Shown here: one piece after another, positions 52,708-64,000 of the stretch | Position numbering within the stretch: position 1 is the stretch's first letter | How the letters are laid out: each line of letters starts with the position of its first letter | Assembly: GCA_033675265.1 (NCBI GenBank) | Contig: JAUJYZ010000634.1 | Location: forward strand, 1 to 64,000 | DNA length: 64,000 bases | Direction: 5' to 3' | Source: Actinostola sp. cb2023 | Taxonomy: Eukaryota > Cnidaria > Anthozoa > Actiniaria > Actinostolidae | Program-made: the position numbers and the translations under genes | Notes under the pieces: generated by a model | What the model was told of the DNA's origin: nothing | Database searches by the model: none | What the model saw: only the letters and a program-made list of their open reading frames with translations

Positions 52708-55700
52708 ATCATCTATTTGGCAAAACAAACCCCCAAGATAGGAAGTCGTTCCCTTTGGACACACTGCACACTGTTTGGTGTAATAGGATATCCGGTATTT
52801 GTTTTCATAACAACAGCCATCTTGTGACATCAACGTATTCGACCTCTGAAGCAATTTTGGAACTTCACTTTTCTTCTTTGCATCATATGGAACCTTCAAT
52901 ATGGCTTTGACTCTTAATAGTAGATTGGTTTCTGGAGTGGGTGCATCATAATCTAGTTCTTTTGGACCTTGATGAATATTGACCTTAAGACTCCAAGTAG
53001 AAAGGACTGTAGGCAGGAGGCTCTCTCCTTGCACCCTCTTCGATTTGTCACACATCTTGGGAAGATTGTTACACAGGCTGTAGGGATTGTTGATTTCGGT
53101 GGAGCAGCTGGTGTAGCCTTCTTCGTAGAGAGTGCGATAAGTATTTTGCCCTTTTGGAAGTAGGTATACTACTCTGGTATTCGGATTCATTGTGGAAACT
53201 GAACTTCCAGCGATAGAAGTCATCGTTACCTGGGTGGTGGTGTGCCGCTGGGCTGATGAGTCTTCATAGGTTTTGTGGGGAAGAATGAGTTTTAAGCTTT
53301 TAATGAAAGGAATTGACCTTTGTCCGGGTATGATCCATCCATATTCTGTCAGCCAGTTTTCATCAACAGGAATTTGGAAAATAACTGTTTCTCCTCTTCC
53401 TAGTGCTTGCAGGTCAACAACACCGGTATCGCCTTCTGATTGTGCTCTGGTTGGAATATACACATCTCTTTCAATCTGATCATATGGAGTGTTATCTTTA
53501 TAGGAAATTAGAGCATCGATATTTTCCTTGCCAAAGAGACCATTGACCGTTGAGCAAGGCTGAACACGTTTTCCTAGATTTTTGTATTCCAGGACGTTAC
53601 AGTAAACTGACGCAACCTTCTGAATTTTACTTTGCATCATGAAGAACCCAGTCATGAGTTGGCTTGCTTCTATAACATCATGTTTGCCCTCGATATTCCT
53701 AGCAAATCTTTGTGCCAGATTACCACGAACAACTGCAGCAACGGAGTCGACCAGTTGAAACTGGAAGTCAAAGATATCTTCTCTTAGAGTAAAGAATTGT
53801 GCAAGAGTTCCTTCTAGTCTTTCACATAGCAGCTTGCCTCCAGCGATGCCCTTAGGAATGGAGCCTGCTATTCCAACGTCGCCATTGAGCACGTCACAGG
53901 TGGCATCTTTGAATGCGGACCACAAAGCGTCGTTCTTCGCCAGTATGGATCTGTCTGCTTTTGGTGTATAGGCTCCGTATTCTTCTATGAACTTGTCAGA
54001 ATCCTGTCGAATTTCGTTTTCTTGGCCATTTTTAATTTTGTCAACAACACTCTGAAGTGTTGAAATCTGTTCTGCGTTACTCCCAAACGCTCTTCTAAGC
54101 TGCAACGAGTCCTTAGTCAAATCGTCCAGCGCGACAAAAAGTGCTATTCCGTGTGCAAGTTCTGCTGCGGCATTAGCAACTTTCCCTGATTGGTCCAAGA
54201 CATCCATAACGTCAGGTCCTGCGAATATTAACTTTAAAGGGTTACTATTAGTCAGTATCAAGGCTGCAAGTTTTGCTGCTTCCTCTGCCAAATTGGCAGC
54301 CAAAATTACTTCCATCAACGTCATTGCTTCTTTGATGTCTTTTGTGAGTTTTGTTTCAACTTTTGCAAGAGTTGTGGTATACTTGTCCAGAGAGTCTTTC
54401 AAAAAGGCAGCATCTGCTGAGGCAATTCCTTGGTCAAACTTTGCAAGACCTTCAAAGTATGTGGAGATTCCTGACACCGAAGCCTGTAAGTTTTCGTCAA
54501 GTTTATTTATTCTGCCGAACAGTTCAAAATGTTGTAGATTTTGCTTTTGTAACGTAACCAGTTGTTCATAGTCAATTTGAGAGGATTCGCGAAGGTCTTT
54601 CACTTTTATATCTTTGTTTTGATTGCGTTGGATTTTCTTTATAAGTTTGTACTGTTGATAAAAATTGTCATGCGGGCAGGCTGCAACAAACTTGATTAAA
54701 TCACACTGTTTCTGTGAAATTTCCAAAGCCTCTTTTTTTTCTTCTACCATGGATAACGCGACGTCAAGTTGTGTAAATGCATACCCTGACACAGCATCGT
54801 TGTAAAAGTTATTCCAAGTCATACCCCAGTACGATGGCAGAGATGCGGCATAGGATATCAGGCGATCTGCATCTTCCAAGACTTTATGAAATGTACCAAG
54901 ATAATCGCACTCTTCACTTTGACAGTTTTGAGGACATAATCGTTGGAAGATCATTTCATTGATTTGGTACCAGAAAATGCCAGTCATCATGGGTAGAGCC
55001 TTCTTGACATCACATTTATTATCTACTGTGCACACTGATATGGTCTCTTCAAAATACTTCCACTTCTTTATAGCTAGCTCCCTTTGCCGTTTTTGAAACG
55101 CCCTTTTCCGTTTTTGTTCTTCCATCACTTTTAGTATCAAAAGCTCCAGATCCTTTGCTGTTTTAATCAACATCTTGATATCTTCTCCTTTGTCTTTCAT
55201 ATTCTCCCGTTTCTTTACTACAGCGCTCGCCGTTTCAATTATTCCTCCAGTATCCGATCTTCGTGAGCCAGCAGGCATTTTATTGGCGTACAGCGGTGTT
55301 TCAGTCTCTGCAGGGCATGTTTGAATATCATTACAAACCTTTGTTATGGATATTTCATTCAAATCATCAAGGCTCTCAGAATAAGAGATAGTACCCACTG
55401 CTTGGCAGATATTGAAAAAAGGAATGGTATGAGATGGAGCAGTTCCTGGATTAATACTTAGAAATGGACCAACATTTTCAACTATTTTAGAGAAGACTTT
55501 CGCCACACGTCGGTTGTTATTCTCTCGTAACGTATAACTTCTCATTAGACCGTCTATATTGTTAGGCTCGGCTGAAATGGCCTGACGAAGCATTTCCAAG
55601 TCGTTTCTTGATTGGGGAACATCAAGTGGAGATTTCATGAATTCTGCAGCTGTACGTTGTACATCTTTTATAACATCGATGAATCTTTGTAGAGTCTGCT

Positions 55701-55854
55701 TCTCATCGATGTTCGATGATTCCATCGCAGATTTCATGCTGTGTTTTTCTTGGATCAGCAAGGATAAGGTCGTGGCAAAACTGCTCTCTTGACATTGGGC
55801 ATCAACGAACACCATACCAGCGAGCACCAACAAGAACATGTGCTGGCTAACCAT
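52696..55854 (-). CDS. Large secreted protein of unknown family (1,052 residues)
   Basis: Uninterrupted, intronless ORF. Residues 1-20 form a signal peptide (MVSQHMFLLVLAGMVFVDAQ), so it is probably secreted. Residues about 20-180 are helical with cysteines near 150, 173 and 180; 210-270 is a highly charged, coiled-coil-like stretch (EEQKRKRAFQKRQRELAIKK); 276-320 has CTVDNKC and CPQNCQSEEC; 420-610 is long amphipathic helix sequence with a hydrophobic pair of segments (about 511-545 and 560-580); 800-990 looks beta-rich (VIFQIPVDENWLTEYGW); the end has CCYENKY and CAVCPKGTTSYLGGLFC. Helices with a hydrophobic hairpin plus a beta C-terminus resemble the layout of helical pore-forming proteins, but that is only a guess. 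The start is chosen because a paralogue shares the same Met and signal peptide. Confidence 0.85.
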   Translation of the reverse strand: MVSQHMFLLVLAGMVFVDAQCQESSFATTLSLLIQEKHSMKSAMESSNIDEKQTLQRFIDVIKDVQRTAAEFMKSPLDVPQSRNDLEMLRQAISAEPNNIDGLMRSYTLRENNNRRVAKVFSKIVENVGPFLSINPGTAPSHTIPFFNICQAVGTISYSESLDDLNEISITKVCNDIQTCPAETETPLYANKMPAGSRRSDTGGIIETASAVVKKRENMKDKGEDIKMLIKTAKDLELLILKVMEEQKRKRAFQKRQRELAIKKWKYFEETISVCTVDNKCDVKKALPMMTGIFWYQINEMIFQRLCPQNCQSEECDYLGTFHKVLEDADRLISYAASLPSYWGMTWNNFYNDAVSGYAFTQLDVALSMVEEKKEALEISQKQCDLIKFVAACPHDNFYQQYKLIKKIQRNQNKDIKVKDLRESSQIDYEQLVTLQKQNLQHFELFGRINKLDENLQASVSGISTYFEGLAKFDQGIASADAAFLKDSLDKYTTTLAKVETKLTKDIKEAMTLMEVILAANLAEEAAKLAALILTNSNPLKLIFAGPDVMDVLDQSGKVANAAAELAHGIALFVALDDLTKDSLQLRRAFGSNAEQISTLQSVVDKIKNGQENEIRQDSDKFIEEYGAYTPKADRSILAKNDALWSAFKDATCDVLNGDVGIAGSIPKGIAGGKLLCERLEGTLAQFFTLREDIFDFQFQLVDSVAAVVRGNLAQRFARNIEGKHDVIEASQLMTGFFMMQSKIQKVASVYCNVLEYKNLGKRVQPCSTVNGLFGKENIDALISYKDNTPYDQIERDVYIPTRAQSEGDTGVVDLQALGRGETVIFQIPVDENWLTEYGWIIPGQRSIPFIKSLKLILPHKTYEDSSAQRHTTTQVTMTSIAGSSVSTMNPNTRVVYLLPKGQNTYRTLYEEGYTSCSTEINNPYSLCNNLPKMCDKSKRVQGESLLPTVLSTWSLKVNIHQGPKELDYDAPTPETNLLLRVKAILKVPYDAKKKSEVPKLLQRSNTLMSQDGCCYENKYRISYYTKQCAVCPKGTTSYLGGLFCQIDDATK

Positions 55855-55884
55855 GATTAGCTCGCCTCTTTTCTACAACCAGAT

Positions 55885-55902
55885 TTTCCTGCAAGTAATA
55901 AA
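55885..55902 (-). promoter_or_regulatory. Candidate 5' UTR splice acceptor of the large secreted protein
   Basis: On the minus strand TTTATTACTTGCAG precedes G at 55,888, 34 bases upstream of the ATG. It reads as a good acceptor, so a non-coding first exon may lie further upstream (beyond 55,900). The broken paralogue has an acceptor-like TTCAATTTAG in a similar place. Confidence 0.35.
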
Positions 55903-55934
55903 TTATTTTACCACTGTTTTATTTTATGACAATA

Positions 55935-55941
55935 TTATTTA

Positions 55942-55993
<52 letters not shown>

Positions 55994-55995
55994 TA
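55935..55995 (+). repeat. ATT microsatellite
   Basis: About 20 ATT triplets between the large gene and the Penelope-like fragment. Confidence 0.95.
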
Positions 55996-56062
55996 GTAGG
56001 TTTCTGTACGTAGGTACCATTGATTCAGACATGATTTGTTTCTTCTACGTATTTATTTATTT

Positions 56063-56103
56063 TTCCGTGCTTTCGGGCTCTTGGCCCATCATCAGGGACG
56101 AAA
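56063..56103 (-). ncRNA. Hammerhead-ribozyme-like core
   Basis: The minus strand reads CTGATGA, U, stem GGGC, loop CAAGA, stem GCCC, GAAA, which is the hammerhead catalytic core with a 4-bp stem II and one extra U. It lies just 3' of the Penelope-like coding fragment; hammerhead motifs are known in Penelope-like pseudo-LTRs. Stem I and stem III with a cleavage UH were not convincingly found. Confidence 0.35.
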
Positions 56104-56262
56104 GGAAAAAATAACGAATTTTTCACATGGCGTGGAAAACAAATAAAACAAAACAAAAACGGCGTAGCGCGCGCGCTCACAATAGAATGCGCTCGAGCAA
56201 AATAACAATACATGGTGGAATAAATGAAAGATAGAACAAATAAATTACAAAAATAATGATAA

Positions 56263-56475
56263 CTATCGGTGCAAAAGAGGGAAATACGTGTTAGGCAAGG
56301 TTCTGCCACAGTCTCTGTTAAATAGTGCCTGATTGTTTCTAGCTATAAACCAAGCCTCGGTCCATCTTCTCTTCACCCAGTTGTTTTCACTCGCCAGAAC
56401 TCTTGTATCTTCCCATGCTATGTTGTGGTTGAGGGCATTTGCGTGCTGGGCCAAATAAATACGTAGAAGAAACAA
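56263..56475 (-). pseudogene. Penelope-like element endonuclease, C-terminal fragment
   Basis: A 70-codon ORF with NALNHNIAWEDTRVLASENN, then KRRWTEAWFIARNNQALFNR and LPNTYFPLL. H-x-I-x-W-E, EAW-x-I, LNRD-x-G and LP-x-x-Y-x-x-LL are the usual closing motifs of the GIY-YIG endonuclease part of Penelope-like retroelements. The reverse transcriptase is missing. Fragment, non-functional. Confidence 0.6.
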
Positions 56476-56485
56476 ATCATGTCTG

Positions 56486-56640
56486 AATTATTATTATTAT
56501 TATTATTGTTATTATTGTTATTATTATATTATATTATTTCTACATTTGCAGCATGAGTATAGTACGAGTCCTACTCATCTAGGGGGATTACATATAGTTA
56601 CAAATAATGGTTACGCCGAATAAGAATTAAGAGTCTGAAG
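56486..56640. other. ATT microsatellite and short spacer
   Basis: An ATT/GTT-rich run at about 56,490-56,540, then unique sequence without a gene. Confidence 0.6.
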
Positions 56641-57186
56641 ATGAAAAAGAAAAAGAAGAAGAAGAAGAAAAAGAAAAAGAAGAAGAAGAAGAAAAAGTAA
56701 AAGAAAAAGTAGAAGAAGAAGAAAAAGAAAAAGAAAAAAGAAAAATAAGAAGAAAATGAAGAAGAAGAAGACAAAGAACAAGACAAACAAAGACAAAGAC
56801 AAAGACAAAGACAAAGACGAAGAAGACGAAGACGAAGACGAAGAGAAGAAGAAGAAGAAGAAGAAGAAGAAGAAGAAGAAGAAGAAGAAGAAGAAGAAGA
56901 AGAAGAAGAAGAAGAAGAAGAAGAAGAAGAAGAAGAAGAAGAAGAAGAAGAAGAAGAAGAAGAAGAAGAAGAAGAAGAAGAAGAAGAAGAAGAAGAAGAA
57001 GAAGAAGAAGAAGACGAAGAAGAAGAAGAAGACGAAGACGAAGACGAAGAAGAAGAAGAAGAAGAAGAAGAAGAAGAAGAAGAAGAAGAAGAAGAAGAAG
57101 AAGAAGAAGAAGAAGAAGAAGAAGAAGAAGAAGAAGAAGAAGAAGAAGAAGAAGAAGAAGAAGAAGAAGAAGAAGAAGAAGAAGGG
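56640..57186 (+). repeat. GAA/AAG purine tract, about 550 bases
   Basis: Nearly uninterrupted GAA triplets with GAC and AAA variants at the edges and at 57,012-57,045, followed by a G run. Long ORFs in it (poly-Lys, poly-Leu, poly-Phe) are artefacts. Such polypurine tracts can form triplex DNA and impede polymerases. Confidence 0.95.
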
Positions 57187-57191
57187 GGGGG

Positions 57192-57328
57192 GCCATGTCA
57201 TGCTTGGCGCGATAATGTTTGTAGATGGAAGAAGCTTGTTGCTTGTGTCCAGTCACACGTTCATGCAAATGCCCGCGTGTGTAGCCTACATATCCTGCAT
57301 CGCACAGGTTACATTGAAAAGCACTTCC
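57192..57328 (-). pseudogene. Penelope-like GIY-YIG endonuclease, N-terminal half
   Basis: The minus strand encodes FQCNLCDAGYVGYTRGHLHE followed by RVTGHKQQASSIYKHY. C-x-x-C-x-x-x-YVGYT-x-x-H-L-x-x-R is the GIY-YIG nuclease start in animal Penelope-like elements. It runs straight into the purine tract. The matching C-terminal half is on the opposite strand. Confidence 0.65.
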
Positions 57329-57450
57329 GTGTACTTAAGAAGTGCAAAAACAAATTTGATTGTTTGATACACGAAATGCTTCTGATAAAACAATTAAGAC
57401 CAAGTCTCAACATCCAATCAGACTCTATGCGTGCCAAACTGTTTACATAA
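57325..57450 (+). pseudogene. Penelope-like GIY-YIG endonuclease, following half, inverted
   Basis: The plus strand encodes VLKKCKNKFDCLIHEMLLIK then LRPSLNIQSDSMRAKLFT and a stop. E-M-L-x-I-K-x-L-x-P-x-L-N-x-Q-S-D-S is the standard end of these GIY-YIG domains. It abuts the N-terminal half head-to-head, so the element was inverted internally at about 57,325. Confidence 0.65.
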
Positions 57451-58720
<1,270 letters not shown>

Positions 58721-58786
58721 CTGGGAGCAAATATTCGGTTAAAATCAGCGTCTTTGAGCTAATTTGAACTACACGCCACTGTAGTT

Positions 58787-58858
58787 GCCTCGGTAGCTTA
58801 GTTGGTAGAGCACCTGTCATGAAATCGGGGTGTCGTGGGTTCGAATCACGGTTGAGGC
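58787..58858 (+). tRNA. tRNA-like sequence (SINE head or tRNA pseudogene)
   Basis: A 72-base cloverleaf-like sequence: acceptor GCCTCGG pairs with TTGAGGC, A-box TAGCTTAGTTGG and B-box GGTTCGAATCA are present. The anticodon stem is imperfect and the loop (CATGAAA or GTCATGA) gives no clear anticodon with U33; the T stem is shifted. AAT triplets flank both sides, as in tRNA-derived SINEs. The antisense peptide (DSNPRHPDFMTGALPTKLPR) is the familiar false ORF from this type of sequence. Confidence 0.6.
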
Positions 58859-58939
58859 GTCTGATTTGTTGAACATTTGTTCTTATTATCAAGTAATAAT
58901 AATAATAAGCATAGGTAATCATACGATTTCGAGTTCAAT

Positions 58940-59360
58940 TTGGAACAAGACGCTCAATGAGCGTTCACTCGGGCATTGTGAAAAGGAAAATGTCAGTTGT
59001 TCGAGGAAGTACTTGAAAATCAATGCCAGTTGGTTGAAGAACAAGGACAATGTCAGCTGCGCGAGGAGAGACCTGACAATGACTGACAGTTGCGTGACGA
59101 GGGAGACTATGTATATACATGTATGTGTCGAGTTCATTTGATTTGCCTTTGAGTTCATTTGATTACCTTTTGACTTTGAGTTCAATTGATTTGATTTTGA
59201 TGAGTTTGTGTAAAGGCCCCCTCTCTAGCTTCAGATCCCGAAACGTCGAGTTTGGAATCGAGTTCGGGTTCGAGTTACGGTTCGAACGTCGAATAAAACA
59301 AGGACATCTTCTTCAATACAATATAATTTCTCTGACGTCATGACAATCAGTGACAGTTGA
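58940..59360 (+). repeat. Degenerate GACAGTTGCGTGACGAGGGAGAC repeats
   Basis: TGTCAGTTGTTCGAGGAAG, TGTCAGCTGCGCGAGGAGAG, CTGACAGTTGCGTGACGAGG and GTGACAGTTGAGTGACGAGG recur at roughly 57-base spacing, then once more at 59,346. A GAGTTCATTTGATT array lies between them (59,130-59,200). Confidence 0.5.
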
Positions 59361-61492
<2,132 letters not shown>

Positions 61493-62735
61493 GTTTTGCT
61501 ACACCCGTCGTTCTCGACTGAGCTTTGTGTAATACGAATCATTCTTTTCTGCAGGTTGATGTATTTTTATATTTTATACTTTAACAGTTTTGCTACACCC
61601 GTCGTTCTAGACTAAGCTTTGTGTAATACGAAACATTCTTTTCTGTAGGTTGATGTATTTTTATATTTTATACTTTAACAGTTTTGCTACACCCGTCGTT
61701 CTAGACTAAGCTTTGTGTAATACGAAACATTCTTTTCTGTAGGTTGATGTATTTTTATATTTTATACTTTAACAGTTTTGCTACACACCCGTTGTTCTAG
61801 ACTAAGCTTTGTGTAATACGAAACATTCTTTTCTGTAGGTTGATGTATTTTTATATTTTATACTTTAACAGTTTTGCTACACCCGTCGTTCTAGACTAAG
61901 CTTTGTGTAATACGAAACATTCTTTTCTGTAGGTTGATGTATTGCTATATTTTATACTTGAACAGTTTTGCTACACCCGTCGTTCTAGACTAAACTTTGT
62001 GTAATACGAAACATTCTTTTCTCTAGGTTGATGTATTTTTATATTTTATACTTTAACAGTTTTGCTACACTCATTGTTCTAGACTAAGCTTTGTGTAATA
62101 CGAAACATTCTTTTCTGTAGGTTGATGTATTTTTATATTTTATACTTTAATAGTTTTGCTACACCCGTCTTTCTAGACTAAGCTTTGTGTAATACCAAAC
62201 ATTCTTTTCTGTAGGTTGCTGTATTTTTATATTTTATACTTTAACAGTTTTGCTACACCCGTCTTTCTAGACTAAGCTTTGTGTAATACGAAACATTCTT
62301 TTCTGTAGGTTGATGTATTTTTATATTTTATACTTTAACAGTTTTGCTACATCCGTCGTTCTAGACTAAGCTTTGTGTAATACGAAACATTCTTTTCTGT
62401 AGGTTGATGTATTTTTTTATTTTATACTTTACCAGTTTTGCTACAACCGTCGTTCTAGACTAAGCTTTTTGTAATACGAAACATTATTTTCTGTAGGTTG
62501 ATGTATTTATATATTTTATACTTTAACAGTTTTGCTACACCCGTCGTTCTAGACTAAGCTTTGTGTAATACGAAACATTCTTTTCTGTAGGTTGATGTAT
62601 TGCTATATTTTATACTTTACCAGTTTTGCTACAACCGTCGTTCTAGACGAAGCTTTGTGTAATACGAAACATTCTTTTCTGTAGGTTGATGTATTTTTTT
62701 ATTTTATACTTTAACAGTTTTGCTACACCCGAACC
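61493..62735 (+). repeat. 94-bp satellite, about 13 copies
   Basis: Unit GTTTTGCTACACCCGTCGTT-CTAGACTAAGCTTTGTGTAA-TACGAAACATTCTTTTCTGT-AGGTTGATGTATTTTTATAT-TTTATACTTTAACA, starting at 61,493, 61,587, 61,681 and 61,775. A single-copy relative at 60,130-60,225 is a likely founder. Confidence 0.95.
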
Positions 62736-62753
62736 ACTGCAGAAGAAGTCTGA

Positions 62754-62824
62754 GTCCCAGGTGGGAAACGAACCCACGACCTGCCGATTTTCTAGACGGT
62801 TGCTCTACCACTGAGCTACTGGAC
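62754..62824 (-). tRNA. tRNA-like sequence (SINE head or tRNA pseudogene), minus strand
   Basis: The minus strand starts GTCCAGTAGCTCAGTGGTAG (A-box TAGCTCAGTGG) and has GGTTCGTTTCCC (B-box-like); the acceptor ends GTCCAG/CTGGGAC pair with one bulge. The anticodon stem has mismatches. It sits directly after the 94-bp satellite. The hairpin at 62,955-63,125 contains part of the same tail (CCACTGCAGAAAAAGGTGGG). Confidence 0.5.
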
Positions 62825-62954
62825 ACACTATGATTTATCTGAGGGTTGAGTGTGATATAGCACTGAAATCCATCAGTGACGTGACATATACTGAAATCCA
62901 TCAGTTACTAAATGTCAGAAAGTTTGTATATACGTAGGAATACATGTATATAGA

Positions 62955-63125
62955 ATGATGAATATACACATAAATGAATAAGGAAGCGATAACCTACGTT
63001 AGAACACACTCAACCACTGCAGAAAAAGGTGGGAAACGACCCCAGATTTTTTCTGCAGTGGTTGAGTGTGTTCCAACGTAGGTTATCGCTTCCTTATTCA
63101 TTTATGTGTATAATTCATCATTCTA
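62955..63125. mobile_element. ~170-bp hairpin with 75-bp stem
   Basis: AGAATGATGAATATACACAT through CACTCAACCACTGCAGAAAAA pairs with its complement ending TAATTCATCATTCT with few mismatches. The short loop (GGTGGGAAACGACCCCAGA) is tRNA-tail-like. Confidence 0.85.
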
Positions 63126-63176
63126 ATTCATTCATGTAGGGAGAAAAAATCTAGATGTTTACCCGGCATGCAGTTT

Positions 63177-63655
63177 CCAATAACCATCATTCAATTCTCA
63201 ATAACCATAATGCAATTCTCAATAACCATAATGCAATTCTCAATAACCATCATGCAATTCTCAATAACCATCATGCAATTTCAATAACCATCATGCAATT
63301 CTCAATAACCATCATGCAATTCTCAATAACCATCATGCAATTCTCAATAAACATCATGCAATTCTCAATAACCATCATGCAATTCTCAATAACCATCATG
63401 CAATTCTCAATAACCATCATGCAATTCTCAATAACCATCATGCAATTCTCAATAACCATCATGCAATTCTCAATAACCATCATGCAATTCTCAATAACCA
63501 TCATGCAATTCTCAATAACCATCATGCAATTCTCAATAACCATCATGCAATTCTCAATAACCATTATGCAATTCTCAATAACCATCATGCATTTCTCAAT
63601 AACCATCATGCAATTCTCAATAACCATCATGCAATTCTCAATAATCATAATGCTT
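63177..63655 (+). repeat. 21-bp satellite, about 22 copies
   Basis: CAATAACCATCATGCAATTCT repeated (21 bases, written here as CAATAACCATCATGC + AATTCT), with one 20-base unit near 63,280. ORFs in it on both strands are artefacts. Confidence 0.95.
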
Positions 63656-64000
63656 TTCGCGCCAACTCCTACATACGCTGAGCTGAACACATTCGGCTTC
63701 GTTGGAAGTTGAGGGAAGTTGAAGCGAGTTGTTTTCCTTTTCAAGCTTTCGCGTTTCTGATCGGTAAATGTCGTGCCAAAGATCTGTGGCCCTAATTAAT
63801 TTGTACATGTGTATGTTTTTTATCCCATCAGATACCGTACCGTATCTTGTGCTTTTCGTGGGAATTGTGTAGTTGATGATCGTATTCAGTGAAATTGCTG
63901 ACCGTGTGTCAGTTTCAAGTGTGAATTCGCATTGAAATCTCAATTATAAGTAATACATTAGTTATTCATAAGCTATCCAGTTTTTCAAATACAGAGTATA
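63656..64000. other. Unassigned sequence at the window end
   Basis: No gene recognised in the last 345 bases; the minus-strand ORF at 63,638-63,943 overlaps the satellite and shows no known motif. Confidence 0.4.

Larger units (their letters stand above)
51900..55890 (-). repeat. Segmental duplication, copy 2 (intact gene + satellite + flank)
   Basis: Direct duplicate of 33,845-38,110, same orientation, about 18 kb away. Shared downstream flank starts at TTCACCATAAGGGCACATTG, directly next to the end of mariner copy 2. Confidence 0.85.
56025..56493. mobile_element. 469-bp segment with 36-bp inverted ends enclosing a Penelope-like fragment
   Basis: ATTCAGACATGATTTGTTTC and the next 16 bases are repeated inverted at about 56,450-56,490. 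ATT microsatellites lie on both sides. It encloses the minus-strand endonuclease C-terminus and a hammerhead-like core. The structure suits a truncated Penelope-like element with its pseudo-LTR material in inverted arrangement. Confidence 0.6.

Noticed and set aside
56598..57367. Poly-Lys, poly-Leu and poly-Phe ORFs of about 200 codons
   Set aside because: Products of the GAA/CTT tract in all frames.
58787..58858. Functional tRNA-Met or tRNA-Ser gene
   Set aside because: The anticodon arm does not pair well and U33 is not in place for a clear anticodon; a SINE head is more likely.
63177..63655. CRISPR-like array
   Set aside because: Units are contiguous 21-bp repeats without spacers, in a eukaryotic context.
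63155..63744. 185- and 157-codon repetitive ORFs on both strands
   Set aside because: The 21-bp satellite length is a multiple of three, so several frames stay open; no start context or flank supports a gene.

Overview
This is a repeat-dense, intron-bearing, AT-rich animal genome segment, most likely from an anthozoan cnidarian (coral or sea anemone). The grounds are spliced genes for secreted ShKT-domain proteins, a Penelope-like retroelement with a GIY-YIG endonuclease, tRNA-headed SINE-like sequences, a 2A-like peptide in a decayed element, and many small TA- or TTAA-flanked inverted-repeat elements (MITEs). No bacterial operons, rRNA or CRISPR arrays are present. The species assignment is inference; no search was possible.

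Region 1 (1-26,697) is a giant inverted repeat. The left arm (1 to ~13,905) reappears reverse-complemented in the right arm (~13,906-26,697), with the axis in a short A/T microsatellite between two inverted copies of one MITE. Each arm carries the same seven-exon gene for a small secreted protein: signal peptide, an acidic/charged N-terminal domain, then two successive modules, each made of a short C...CC...C exon and a six-cysteine ShKT exon. The arms are nearly identical but differ by a left-only block of about 1.8 kb (a second 1.4-kb unit plus flank), a right-only 691-bp inverted-repeat element, and single-base indels that affect the coding frame. Right-arm identity stops exactly where the mirror of base 1 falls, so this is either a real palindrome or two haplotypes joined head-to-head by the assembler.

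Region 2 (26,698-33,840) has no convincing gene. It holds an 829-bp MITE with a 7-bp target duplication and its near-empty site nearby, a TTAA-flanked element, and a 67-bp satellite.

Region 3 (33,845-38,110) and Region 6 (51,900-55,890) are direct segmental duplicates. Each has a minus-strand intronless gene for a large secreted protein followed by a 91-bp satellite that starts at the stop codon and supplies repeated AATAAA signals. The Region 6 copy is intact (1,052 residues); the Region 3 copy is broken by three frameshifts.

Region 4 (38,110-45,100) contains nested TTAA/TIR elements and a decayed mobile-element polyprotein with a DIEKNPGP 2A motif just upstream of a cysteine-protease-like segment. 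Region 5 (45,100-51,900) has hairpin MITEs, a pogo-like terminal-repeat cluster and two decayed Tc1/mariner copies. Region 7 (55,900-64,000) has Penelope-like fragments with a hammerhead-like core, long triplet microsatellites, two tRNA-like sequences, and 94-bp and 21-bp satellites.

The real host genes are therefore one ShKT-domain gene (two mirror copies) and one large secreted-protein gene family (one intact, one broken). Nearly everything else is mobile or satellite DNA.
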